Origin: Actinoallomurus bryophytorum
GTDB taxonomy: Bacteria; Actinomycetota; Actinomycetes; Streptosporangiales; Streptosporangiaceae
NCBI RefSeq assembly: GCF_006716425.1
Contig: NZ_VFOZ01000001.1
Coordinates: forward strand, 6,386,001 to 6,450,000
DNA length: 64,000 bases
Direction: 5' to 3'
Made by a program: the position numbers and the translations under genes. Of the stretch, positions 33,772-41,972 are shown piece by piece (within the stretch, counting starts at the first letter, position 1; each line of letters opens with the position of its first letter). The notes beneath the pieces are model-generated. The model had not been told where the DNA came from. It did no database searches and saw nothing but the letters and a program-made list of their open reading frames with translations.

Positions 33772-34920
33772 TCAGGACCGCCGGTTGCCGAGGACCAGAG
33801 TGGCGGCCGACATGAACATCCCGCCGTTGCCGAGCACCACGCCGACCTCGACGTCCGGCACCTGCGCGGCCGCCTCGCCGCGCAGCTGGCGGATCGACTC
33901 CTGCATCGCGAACATGCCGTACATGCCGGTGTGGGTGTATGACAGGCCGCCGCCGTTGGTGTTCATCGGCAGCCGTCCGCCCGGCGAGGTGTGGCCCTCC
34001 TCGATGAACGCGCCGGCCTCGCCGCGCCCGACGAAGCCCATGTCCTCCAGCCCGTAGATGGGGACGTGGGCGAACGCGTCGTAGATCATCAGGTGGTCGA
34101 CGTCGGCATGGGTGATCTTTGCGTCGGCGAACGCGGCCTGGCTGGAGAGCCGGAACGACCGCGACGTGGTGAAGTCCTCCATCTGCGAGATGATGGGAGA
34201 CTCCGCCGACTCGCCGGATCCCAGCACGTACACCGGTGGCTTGCGGGTGCCGAGTGCCTCGGCACGCTCGCGCGAGGTCACGACCAGCGCCCCGCCGCCG
34301 TCGGTGACCAGGCAGCATTCGAGCAGGTGGAACGGATAGGCGACGAGCCGCGAGGCGAGCACGTCCTCGACCGTGACCAGGTCGCGCATTGCCGCGCGTG
34401 GGTTGCGGCTGGACCATCTGCGCTGGGCGACCGCCACCGAGGCGAGCTGCTCGTGGGTGAGGCCGGTCTCCTTCATGTACCGCAGTGCCGTGACCGTGAA
34501 CGTGGTCGCCGGACCCATGGTCCCGTACGGCAGCTCGAACTGGCCCGGCAGAGAGTCCCGTCCGAACGCGCGCGGCGGAGCGCCGACCCGCGACCGGCCC
34601 GACTCGCCGTGCGTGATCAGCACCGTGTGGCACAGCCCGGCCCTGATCGCCGCCAGCGCGTGCCGTACGTGGAACAGGAAGGACGTGCCGCCGACCGACG
34701 TGCCGTCCAGCCAGGCCGGGGTGATGCCGAGGGCGTGCGCGACCTGTACCGGGCCGGGCGTGCCGACCGTCGCGACCCCGTCGACGTCGTCCTTGGTCAG
34801 GCCCGCGTCGGCGAGCGCGTTGCATGCGCCCTCCAGGTGGAGCTCGAACACCGAACGGTCCGGCAGCCGCCCGATCTCGTCGGTCTCGGCCGCGCCGACG
34901 ATGACGATGTCCGTGCTCAT
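33772..34920 (-). CDS. Thiolase-like protein without catalytic cysteine (Ltp2-like aldolase candidate)
   Basis: A 382-residue thiolase-superfamily protein of the SCP-x/lipid-transfer type. Where thiolases carry the acylated Cys, this one reads DGTSVGGTSFLFH (residues 72-84) with no Cys, and the C-terminal Cys-x-Gly region reads LGNGGMFMSA. The region GGGLSYTHTGMYGMF replaces the usual GHPxGATG. Loss of both cysteines is what is seen in Ltp2, the retro-aldolase of cholesterol side-chain breakdown that works with a DUF35 partner. The gene overlaps the DUF35 gene by four bases (ATGA), so a two-protein aldol lyase is the favoured reading; a structural, inactive paralogue is the alternative. Confidence 0.8.
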   Translation of the reverse strand: MSTDIVIVGAAETDEIGRLPDRSVFELHLEGACNALADAGLTKDDVDGVATVGTPGPVQVAHALGITPAWLDGTSVGGTSFLFHVRHALAAIRAGLCHTVLITHGESGRSRVGAPPRAFGRDSLPGQFELPYGTMGPATTFTVTALRYMKETGLTHEQLASVAVAQRRWSSRNPRAAMRDLVTVEDVLASRLVAYPFHLLECCLVTDGGGALVVTSRERAEALGTRKPPVYVLGSGESAESPIISQMEDFTTSRSFRLSSQAAFADAKITHADVDHLMIYDAFAHVPIYGLEDMGFVGRGEAGAFIEEGHTSPGGRLPMNTNGGGLSYTHTGMYGMFAMQESIRQLRGEAAAQVPDVEVGVVLGNGGMFMSAATLVLGNRRS

Positions 34921-35366
34921 CGCTCGCCCCCAGTGGCCGGCGCGGCGGCCGGCGCGAAGAGCGGCACGTGGACGTCGCCGCGCGGCTCGAAGACCACGCG
35001 TAGCGGCATGTCCAGCTCGAGGTTCTCCGGCGTGATCTCGATGCCTACGATGTTCGTCATCATCCGTACGCCCTCTTCGAGCTCGACCACGGCGATCGCG
35101 TACGGGCCGTCCTCCGCGAAGCCCGGCGCGGGGCGGTGGCTGATGACGTAGGAGTAGAGGGTGGCCCGCCCGCTGACCGTGACCCACTCGACGTCGGAGG
35201 TGCCGCAGTGCGGGCAGACCGGACGCGGATAGAAGTAGTGCCGCAGGCAGGCGAGGCAGCGCTGGACGCGCAGCTCTCCGGCGGCGGCGCCGTCCCAGAA
35301 CGGCCGCGTCTCGGGGGTCGGCTTCGGAATGGCCTTGGGGACCGCCGCGGGCTGGTCGGTGGGCAT
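34917..35366 (-). CDS. Zn-ribbon/OB-fold (DUF35) acyl-CoA-associated protein
   Basis: A 149-residue DUF35 protein: N-terminal helix ETRPFWDGAAAGELRVQRC, a rubredoxin-like zinc ribbon with Cys37, Cys40, Cys51 and Cys54 (CLAC, CPHC), then an OB fold (ATLYSYVISHRPAPGF, VGIEITPENLELDMPL). These partner thiolase-fold enzymes and bind the CoA part of the substrate. AAGGGG precedes ATG 35366. First gene of the operon; operator copy 3 lies 50 bp upstream. Confidence 0.88.
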   Translation of the reverse strand: MPTDQPAAVPKAIPKPTPETRPFWDGAAAGELRVQRCLACLRHYFYPRPVCPHCGTSDVEWVTVSGRATLYSYVISHRPAPGFAEDGPYAIAVVELEEGVRMMTNIVGIEITPENLELDMPLRVVFEPRGDVHVPLFAPAAAPATGGER

Positions 35367-35416
35367 CGTCGCCCCTTCTGTGGAGCTTTGGCACCCCCTT
35401 GGATGCGACGAGCATT

Positions 35417-35433
35417 CTAGAATGGTTTTCTAA
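35417..35433. promoter_or_regulatory. Operator copy 3
   Basis: CTAGAATGGTTTTCTAA, third copy of the 17-bp element, 50 bp upstream of the DUF35 start. Half-site spacing is identical to the copies at 22263 and 27389. Confidence 0.65.
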
Positions 35434-35444
35434 AAGTGTGCCAG

Positions 35445-35479
35445 CCCCGAGGCACGTCCGGTTCGGACACACCCCGGGG
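35445..35479. terminator. Hairpin after the sugar-porter gene
   Basis: Nested pairs CCCCG (35445-35449) with CGGGG (35475-35479), and GTCCG (35456-35460) with CGGAC (35464-35468). It lies just past the transporter stop at 35488. Confidence 0.55.
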
Positions 35480-35487
35480 CGGCCGGG

Positions 35488-36876
35488 TCAGGCGGTCTGC
35501 TCCCGGGTGTTCGTCCCGGACGCCGGGGCGCCCAGGTCGCGTTCGATCTCCTCCAGCGTGCGGTTCTTCGTCTCCGGCACCTTGGTGAGGAAGAAGACGA
35601 TGCCCACGACGCCCATCACGGCGTACAGGCTGAACGTCCACGCCTTGCCGATGCCGTCGACGAGCTGCAGGAAGTAGTACGACACGAAGAAGTTGGCGCC
35701 CCAGTTGAACACGCTGCACACGGCCATCGCCGAGCCACGGACGCCCAGCGGGAAGATCTCGGAGATCATCAGCCAGAACCCCGGGCCGAGCCCGATGGCG
35801 AAGGACGCGATGAACAGCACCAGCGCGACCAGCGCCACCCAGGGCGCCGAGTCCTTCCAGTCGAAGGCGAAGAACGCGGCGAGCGTCAGGAGCGCGACGG
35901 TGAGCCCGATGGTGCCGGCGATGAGCAGCGCGCGGCGGCCGACCAGGTCCAGGAGCAGCACGGCGATGATCGTGAACACGACGTTGGTGATGCCGACCGA
36001 CAGCGCCTGCGCGATCGCGTCGTTGGCGTGCAGGCCGGTGTAGGTGAGGATCGTCGGTGAGAAGTACACGACGGTGTTCACCCCGACCACCTGCTGGATG
36101 ACGGCCAGGCCGATCCCGATGACGAGCATCGGCCGCAGGGAGGGCCGGAGCAGCGCCCGCAGTCCCGAGCTCCGCTCCTCCGCCAGCACCGACTCGATCT
36201 CGGAGAGTTCCTCCTCGACGTCCTCGCCCCTGCGCGTACGCCGCAGCACCTCGCGCGCCTCGTCACGGCGGCCCTTCTGCATCAGCCAGCGCGGCGAGTA
36301 GGGCACGAAGAGCATGCCGATCACCAGGAACACGCCCGGCAGGGCGCCGATGCCGAGCATCCAGCGCCAGTTCGAGCCGACGTTGCGGAGCGCGAAGTCG
36401 ATGAGGTACGCGACGAGGATGCCCACCGTCACCATCAGCTGGTTGTACGAGACGGTGCCGCCGCGGATCTTCGGCGGCGTGTGCTCGGCGATGTAGAGCG
36501 GCACCACCGCCGAGGCCGCGCCGACGGCCAGGCCCAGGACCATCCGTGCCGCGACCAGCTGGCCCGACGACTGGGCGAACGCCGCCGCGAGGGCCGCCGC
36601 GACGTACACGATGCCGGAGATCAGCAGCGTCCATCTCCTGCTGATCAGGTCCGCCAGGCGCCCTCCGGCGAGCGCGCCGACGACGGCGCCGACGAGCAGC
36701 CCGGCGACGATCCAGGACTGGGCGAGATCACCCGCGTGCAGGTCCTTCTTGATGTAGAGCAGAGCACCGGAGATGACACCGGTGTCGTAGCCGAACAGCA
36801 GCCCGCCGAGGGCGGCCAGGAGGGAGATCTTCAACACGAAGGGGTTGCGCGAGGCCTCGCGCAGGTAACTCGGCAT
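35488..36876 (-). CDS. MFS sugar porter family transporter
   Basis: A 462-residue, 12-helix sugar:proton symporter. Family signatures: LLFGYDTGVISGALLYI in TM1, GGRLADLISRRW (motif A), PYSPRWLMQKGRRDEAREVL (PESPRWL-type motif), QQVVGVNTVVYFSPTI and VPETKNRTLEEIE near the C-terminus. It should import a monosaccharide or polyol. ATG 36876, with GAGGAG upstream, starts at MPSYL before TM1; longer frames are rejected. It stands alone. Confidence 0.9.
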   Translation of the reverse strand: MPSYLREASRNPFVLKISLLAALGGLLFGYDTGVISGALLYIKKDLHAGDLAQSWIVAGLLVGAVVGALAGGRLADLISRRWTLLISGIVYVAAALAAAFAQSSGQLVAARMVLGLAVGAASAVVPLYIAEHTPPKIRGGTVSYNQLMVTVGILVAYLIDFALRNVGSNWRWMLGIGALPGVFLVIGMLFVPYSPRWLMQKGRRDEAREVLRRTRRGEDVEEELSEIESVLAEERSSGLRALLRPSLRPMLVIGIGLAVIQQVVGVNTVVYFSPTILTYTGLHANDAIAQALSVGITNVVFTIIAVLLLDLVGRRALLIAGTIGLTVALLTLAAFFAFDWKDSAPWVALVALVLFIASFAIGLGPGFWLMISEIFPLGVRGSAMAVCSVFNWGANFFVSYYFLQLVDGIGKAWTFSLYAVMGVVGIVFFLTKVPETKNRTLEEIERDLGAPASGTNTREQTA

Positions 36877-37148
36877 GCCGTGTGCTCCTCTCGACGACGT
36901 CGGGGCTCGATGCCGTCTGTGACACGGCCGTCGCGAGCCGCGATGTCCGCGTCGAACAACGCGCCTACCCGCTTTGGGGCCCTTCATGTACGGCCCCGGC
37001 GTACCGCGCATAAGCCACGAACGACGCGCGCCCCCGTGCCGCAGGGGGCCGTTGCGCCGGGCCGGTCAAGAGGCGTGAGGGCCGGGGGAGCGGGCGTGGT
37101 GGATCTCCCGCGCGGCGGGCGAACGAGCGGCGGTCAGGCAATGAGGGT

Positions 37149-37862
37149 CTAGCGCCAGATCCTGATGAGCTCCGAGGCCAAGGCCGGGAGGTCCGGTGCG
37201 ACGATGTTGGGCTGCGGCAGGGAGCGGACCGGCAGCGGGGCGTTGCCGGGCCGGGTGACCAGTCCCGCGGTGTAGCCGTTGCTCTGGGCCCCCACCGTGT
37301 CCCACACGTGTGCCGCGACCATGAAGCACGAGAACGCCGGTACGCCCAGGTCCTGGGCCACCATGTGGTAGACCTGCGGCGCGGGCTTGTAGGCGCGGAC
37401 GGTGTCGATGGTGAACTGCCGCTCGAAGAAGGACGCGATACCCGCATGCTCCAGCGGGCTCTTGCCCTTCGGGTTGGGCGGGGAGTTCGTCAGCGTCACC
37501 AGGCGGAAGCCCGCGTCCTTCAGCTGCCGCAGGCCCGGCTCGACGTCGGGATGCGCGGGCATCGTCAGCATTCCCGTCCTGAGCTCCTCGACGTCGGACG
37601 GCTTGACCTCCACTCCGTGGATGTCGCCGACCATCTGGAGCAGCCCCTGGCCCAGGGTGAAGTACTCCTCGTAGAGGCCGGACAGAGTGATCGTCATGGA
37701 GTACATGATCAGGTGGCCCAGCCACTCGCGCAGCACGCGCCTGTCGCCGAAGACCCTCTCGAACAGGGGCCCCAGCGACTCGAAATCGATCAGCGTCTCG
37801 TTGACGTCGAATACGAGCACCGAAGGTTCTTCGCCGATCCACTGCGCCTTGTCGTCGGCCAT
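37149..37862 (-). CDS. Haloacid dehalogenase, type II
   Basis: A 237-residue HAD-superfamily protein of the (S)-2-haloacid dehalogenase branch. LVFDVNETLIDF holds the nucleophile Asp19, LVTLTNSPPNPKGKS the Ser/Asn motif II, YKPAPQVYHMVAQDLGVP the Lys motif III and FMVAAHVWDTVGAQSNGY the motif IV region with Asp. It would convert 2-haloacids to 2-hydroxyacids, though many such proteins have other substrates. ATG 37862. Confidence 0.88.
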   Translation of the reverse strand: MADDKAQWIGEEPSVLVFDVNETLIDFESLGPLFERVFGDRRVLREWLGHLIMYSMTITLSGLYEEYFTLGQGLLQMVGDIHGVEVKPSDVEELRTGMLTMPAHPDVEPGLRQLKDAGFRLVTLTNSPPNPKGKSPLEHAGIASFFERQFTIDTVRAYKPAPQVYHMVAQDLGVPAFSCFMVAAHVWDTVGAQSNGYTAGLVTRPGNAPLPVRSLPQPNIVAPDLPALASELIRIWR

Positions 37863-37931
37863 GTCCCTGTCACTCCAGTCCCCCGGACACCAGATCTTCT
37901 GGATCTACCCTGGCGTCCGTACCGGCACCCC

Positions 37932-40184
37932 TCAGGACCAGTCAGGATGTGCCATGTTCCCCTGCGAGGGAGAGATCCGCTGTTCGTGCCGGTCCGAGAC
38001 ACGTATCGCCCAGATGCTCGGGAGCGCCGTGGCGCCGCGGGCGACCGCGATCCAGGTGCCGTCCGGTGACCAGGTGGCGTCCATGTCGCGGGTGCTGTCG
38101 GAGGTCAGCTGACGCGCCGTGCCCTTGCCGTCGGCGGTGGTGATCCAGATGTGCCGGGTGTCCTTGGTGGGCTGGTCGGTGTAGGCCATCTGCTTGCAGT
38201 CGGGGGAGAAGGACGGGTCGTTGACGTCGTGGTCCACGTGCGTCACCTGGACACGGCCCTTGCCGGGCGTGGCCGCGTCGACCGTGAAGATCGTCTGGAG
38301 GCCGCCGGTCCTCCTGCTCCAGAACGCCACCCGGCTCCCGCACCAGGCGGGGTCGTCCTTGAACGCATCGTCGGTCGTGAGCCGCAGCGTCGAATGCGGG
38401 GCGGCGACGTCGACCACGTCGATCTGGCGTCCCGTGCCGGCCTTGGCGACGAACGCGATCTTCTTCCCGTCCGGTGACCAGGCGACCCGGCTCCGGCCGG
38501 ACATCTGGTTGGTCACCATGGCGGCCCCGGAACCGTCGGCGTTCATGACCCACAGCTCGTTGACGGCGAGGCCGGTGGACCGGGTGAAGGCGATCTTCTT
38601 TCTGTCCGGTGACCACCGGGGCAGGATGTCGCAGGTGTCATTCCTCGCGAGTACGTAGCTCGCCTTGGCCGTCGTGGGGACCAGCTTCCCGATGCTGCCG
38701 TAGCACTTGTCCGGCCAGCCGGGCTGCCGGTCGATGCGCACCACCAGCGGGTCGTCCGGCAGGGGAGCCGGGCCCGCCGCCGTCGTGGTCCCGCTCGGCT
38801 TCTTGTCGTCCGGGCGGAAGGCCAGCCAGCCGGTCACCGCGCCGGCCGCGAGGACGACCACCACCGCACCGGCCAGCACCGCCCGGCGTCCGCCTCGGCC
38901 CTGACCCGGCCGGCCGGAGGGCTCGGGAGGCCGTCCCGTGGGCGGACGCGTGCCGGGGCCGGACGGCCGGGTCGGTGACTCGAGCGGAGAACCCGCCGCC
39001 ACGGTCGCGGGAGCCGAGCCGAACGCCCCGGCGCCACGAGGGACCGGCCCGCCGCCGTACGCGGTCGGGGGCCCGGCGTCATGAGAGGTGGGCGGCCGGT
39101 CGCCGTACGCCGTCGGAGGCCCGGACTCGAGGGGGGTGCCGTACGCCGTCGGAGGCCCGGAACCGCGCGCCGCGTCCGGCGGTGAGCCCGCCGGAGGACC
39201 GGCAGGGGGAGGACCGGCGGGCGAGGGCGCCTCCCGCGTCGACTCGCCCATCACGCGCGTGGCACCGCGCGGCGCCAGCGGGACCGGCGACTGCCACGCG
39301 GTCAGCGTGCCCAGTACCGCCGCCTCGCTGCTCTCACCGCCGACCATCGTCAGCAGCAGGTCCCTGGCGGTGGGACGGTTGCGCGGTTCCTTGTCCAGCG
39401 CGGCCCGCACCAGCCGGTCCAGCGGGCTGGGCAGCTCTCCCACCTGGGGGTCGCCGTGCAGCAGCCGGGCCGACATCACCGAGAAGTCGCCCGTGCCGAA
39501 GGGGTTGATCCCGTTCTGGGCGAACGCGACGAGGCAGCCCCAGGAGAAGATGTCGGCCGCCGTCGTCACCTGCTGCTGCAGGATCCGCTCGGGCGCCATC
39601 CAGCCGGGGCTGCCGACGAGCTGGCCGGTCATCGTGAGACCGGACGCGACGTCCAGCGCACGTGCGATGCCGAAGTCGATGACGCGGGGCCCGGAGTAGG
39701 ACAGCATCACGTTCGCGGGCTTGAGATCACGGTGGATCAGCCCCGCGGCGTGGATGGCGACCAGGGCGGCGGCCACGCCGACCGCCACGCCCTGGAGCAT
39801 GCCGGGCGACAGCTCGCCGTGCTCCTTGACGTAGTCCTTCAGCGAGACGCCGTCGATGTATTCGGTCACCATGTAGGCGCGATCGGCGGACTCGCCGTGG
39901 TCGAGCACCTGCGCGGTGCAGAACGACGCCACCCGCTGGGCGTTGGTCACCTCTTCACGGAAGCGCGCCACGAATCCCGGGTCGTGGGCGAGCTCCGGGC
40001 GTACGACCTTGATCGCGACCTGGCGGCCGTCGGGGCCGCGCCCGAGATAGACGGCCCCCATGCCGCCCTCGCCGATCCGCCCCAGGATCGTGTAGGACCC
40101 GACTCTCTCGGGGTCGTCGGGCCGGAGCGGCCGCCCTGTACCCGTACGTCGCTGACTCTCCACCCGAAGCCCCGCCCTCTTCAC
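37932..40184 (-). CDS. Membrane Ser/Thr protein kinase with extracellular WD40-like (PD40) propeller
   Basis: A 750-residue PASTA-less receptor kinase. The kinase domain (about 30-285) has GEGGMGAVYLG, Lys59, HRDLKPAN (151-158), DFG (170-172) and APE (197-199), so it should be active. A Pro/Gly linker with repeated GPPTAYG follows, then one membrane helix (VLAGAVVVVLAAGAVTGWLAF, split about 435-455), and an outside domain with PD40 blades (RWSPDRKKIAFTRS, AWSPDGKKIAFVAK, SFSPDCKQMAYTD, TWSPDGTWIAVARG). The propeller probably senses an external ligand. GTG 40184. Confidence 0.9.
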   Translation of the reverse strand: MKRAGLRVESQRRTGTGRPLRPDDPERVGSYTILGRIGEGGMGAVYLGRGPDGRQVAIKVVRPELAHDPGFVARFREEVTNAQRVASFCTAQVLDHGESADRAYMVTEYIDGVSLKDYVKEHGELSPGMLQGVAVGVAAALVAIHAAGLIHRDLKPANVMLSYSGPRVIDFGIARALDVASGLTMTGQLVGSPGWMAPERILQQQVTTAADIFSWGCLVAFAQNGINPFGTGDFSVMSARLLHGDPQVGELPSPLDRLVRAALDKEPRNRPTARDLLLTMVGGESSEAAVLGTLTAWQSPVPLAPRGATRVMGESTREAPSPAGPPPAGPPAGSPPDAARGSGPPTAYGTPLESGPPTAYGDRPPTSHDAGPPTAYGGGPVPRGAGAFGSAPATVAAGSPLESPTRPSGPGTRPPTGRPPEPSGRPGQGRGGRRAVLAGAVVVVLAAGAVTGWLAFRPDDKKPSGTTTAAGPAPLPDDPLVVRIDRQPGWPDKCYGSIGKLVPTTAKASYVLARNDTCDILPRWSPDRKKIAFTRSTGLAVNELWVMNADGSGAAMVTNQMSGRSRVAWSPDGKKIAFVAKAGTGRQIDVVDVAAPHSTLRLTTDDAFKDDPAWCGSRVAFWSRRTGGLQTIFTVDAATPGKGRVQVTHVDHDVNDPSFSPDCKQMAYTDQPTKDTRHIWITTADGKGTARQLTSDSTRDMDATWSPDGTWIAVARGATALPSIWAIRVSDRHEQRISPSQGNMAHPDWS

Positions 40185-40591
40185 GCTGGCTTATGACCGT
40201 ACCTCGCAAAGCACCCGCCCAACATGCCGGAAATCCCGGAACCGCCTTGTTGGGCCGGTACCTTTTCGACGCTCGGAGCAGGCCGAATGATCGGGTGACT
40301 TTCGCCGAGCCGAACGGCGGGCACGCCCTGACATCTCCTTCGGGGCAGGGTCAACGCGCGATGGGGGCGCGGAGCTGCGGTTCCACGCGTCAGGGGCGGG
40401 CGCCGGTCAGGCCGGGACGCGGTGTACGCCGCGTCTTCACCGTCCTCGGCCGCGGTTTCGGGTTCGGCTGGAAGGCGGCCCGTACGCGTCCGGATCCGGC
40501 CCGGCCTCCGGTGGCGCCGTGACCTGCGGGACGCTTCCGTCAACGGCGCCGTTCCGGGCGAGACGGGGCCGCCGGCACCCGCCGCGAGGCG
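40185..40591. other. Intergenic region without recognised gene
   Basis: About 400 bp upstream of the kinase gene. Frames here lack a credible start or family. The first 60 bp should contain the kinase promoter. Confidence 0.5.
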
Positions 40592-40837
40592 TCAGCGGCG
40601 TTCGCTCGTGCTCCGCAGCGCGGCCAGCCTGGCGCTCACGGAGATGATGCTCCAGGCCAGCAGGATCACGACCACGATCTCCAGGATCACGCCGGGCGTC
40701 GTCGTGTAGACGCCTGTGGCCAGGGCGTACACGCCGGCGGCGAACGCCACCGCCAGGGCCACGATCGTGACCGACCCTCCGGTACGCGACCGCGGGACGC
40801 GGCGCCACCAGGTGCTGCGCGGGCGATTGGTCGACAT
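40592..40837 (-). CDS. Small two-helix membrane protein
   Basis: An 81-residue protein with a basic N-terminus (about 25 residues) and two hydrophobic segments (VTIVALAVAFAAGVYALAT and GVILEIVVVILLAWSIISV). No family was recognised. ATG 40837 has GGGAG about ten bases upstream; a GTG at 40846 is in frame. Confidence 0.6.
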   Translation of the reverse strand: MSTNRPRSTWWRRVPRSRTGGSVTIVALAVAFAAGVYALATGVYTTTPGVILEIVVVILLAWSIISVSARLAALRSTSERR

Positions 40838-40875
40838 GGCTGTCACACTCCCGGTTCTTCAGGCTTCGACGACCT

Positions 40876-41103
40876 TCATCGTCGCCGGCGGGACCCGTCA
40901 CCTGCCTCGGCCGGGAGAGCCGACTTGCCGTTGATCGCCTCGGCCGTTCGGCCGAGGCCGCGCCGTCCGCCGCGCATGTCGCACGTGCCCTCCGCGCTGG
41001 TGAGCGCGCGGTCGGCTCCGTCGCCGCCGAGTTCGGTCACGGCTCCGAGAGTGCTTCCGGCGACGCGTTCAAGCGGATGGCGGGCCACTCGCCGGCCCGC
41101 CAT
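40876..41103 (-). CDS. Small hypothetical protein
   Basis: A 75-residue frame from ATG 41103, with a strong AGGAGGA site six bases upstream and mostly G/C third positions. It is hydrophilic and Gly/Arg-rich (RRVARHPLERVAGSTLGAV at the start, DGSRRRR at the end). No domain was recognised. The ribosome site is the main reason to believe it. Confidence 0.5.
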   Translation of the reverse strand: MAGRRVARHPLERVAGSTLGAVTELGGDGADRALTSAEGTCDMRGGRRGLGRTAEAINGKSALPAEAGDGSRRRR

Positions 41104-41146
41104 CGCCGTTCCTCCTAAAGCCACGCGTTAACAGGCGCGCGTGCTC

Positions 41147-41806
41147 TCAGTGATGGTGGTGCCAGCCGCCGTGGTACGGCGGCAGGACGATGGGACGGTG
41201 CCATCCCGGGCGGTACGGGCCGGCCCACCCGACCGGGTACGGCGCGACGACCGGGCTGTTCCATCCCGGGTAGTAGCCGCCGTTGTGCGCCATCAGGGTC
41301 GCGGCCACCGGCCGGGGCTCGTTCGCCGTGCACTCCGCGGTGACGTCCCCGGTGGCCGGCGTGTTCGCGGTGATCGTGAGGCCGCTGACGCTGAGCACAT
41401 GGGGCCCGCGTACGGATGGCGCCCAGTCGCCTGAGAGGTCGCCGGAGAGCGGCTGTCCCGCGGCGACGAAGCCGCCGGAGCCCGTCAACTGGAACGACGA
41501 GCTCTCCGTGCCGCTGACGTCGACCCACGCGGAGGCGGTCCAGGAGTCGATGGCGATCGGAGTGCTCACGCTCAGGCTCGCGATGTGCAGTTGGAAACCG
41601 GCCGGCCTGCCGACGCCCATGTGCTCCGGAGAGCTCAGCCAGCCGTTGAGGACGGCGGTCTGTGACCCGAGCATCGGGACGGTGCACGTGTAGGCCGAGG
41701 TGAAGCCGGCGGCCCTCGCGGGCGCCGGGGCGGCGACGGTGGCGAGGCCACCGGCCGAGAGGGCCGCGGCGACGGCCACGGCGTATTTGCCGAACGACGT
41801 GATCAT
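41147..41806 (-). CDS. Secreted DUF6801-type protein with poly-His C-terminus
   Basis: A 219-residue exported protein: signal peptide (about 1-33), then a beta-sandwich domain with FTSAYTCTVPMLGSQTAVLN, GRPAGFQLHIASLSVSTPIA and TPATGDVTAECTANEPRPV, as in DUF6801 proteins of actinomycetes. After residue 175 a low-complexity Tyr/Trp/Pro/Gly tail ends PPYHGGWHHHH. AAGGAG precedes ATG 41806. Function unknown; the tail could bind metals. A 24-bp near-perfect palindrome stands about 85 bp upstream of the start. Confidence 0.78.
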   Translation of the reverse strand: MITSFGKYAVAVAAALSAGGLATVAAPAPARAAGFTSAYTCTVPMLGSQTAVLNGWLSSPEHMGVGRPAGFQLHIASLSVSTPIAIDSWTASAWVDVSGTESSSFQLTGSGGFVAAGQPLSGDLSGDWAPSVRGPHVLSVSGLTITANTPATGDVTAECTANEPRPVAATLMAHNGGYYPGWNSPVVAPYPVGWAGPYRPGWHRPIVLPPYHGGWHHHH

Positions 41807-41890
41807 GTGAACTCCTTCGGAGTGTGTCAACGATCGACGTCATCACGGCCGCGCCCGCGGAGAGGAGACCCGGTGATGCGTTTTTGCCAG

Positions 41891-41914
41891 GGCCGGTGGT
41901 GATCACTACCGGCC
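41891..41914. promoter_or_regulatory. 24-bp near-perfect palindrome
   Basis: Centred on GTGATCAC, with arms GGCCGGT and ACCGGCC and one mismatched pair. It lies upstream of the DUF6801 gene and downstream of the SDR stop; its high symmetry and short spacing fit an operator better than a terminator. Confidence 0.55.
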
Positions 41915-41972
41915 GGTGATCAAGTCATGGGGCGACCGGCCCGGCGGCCCGTCCCCACCACGGACCTGTGCC

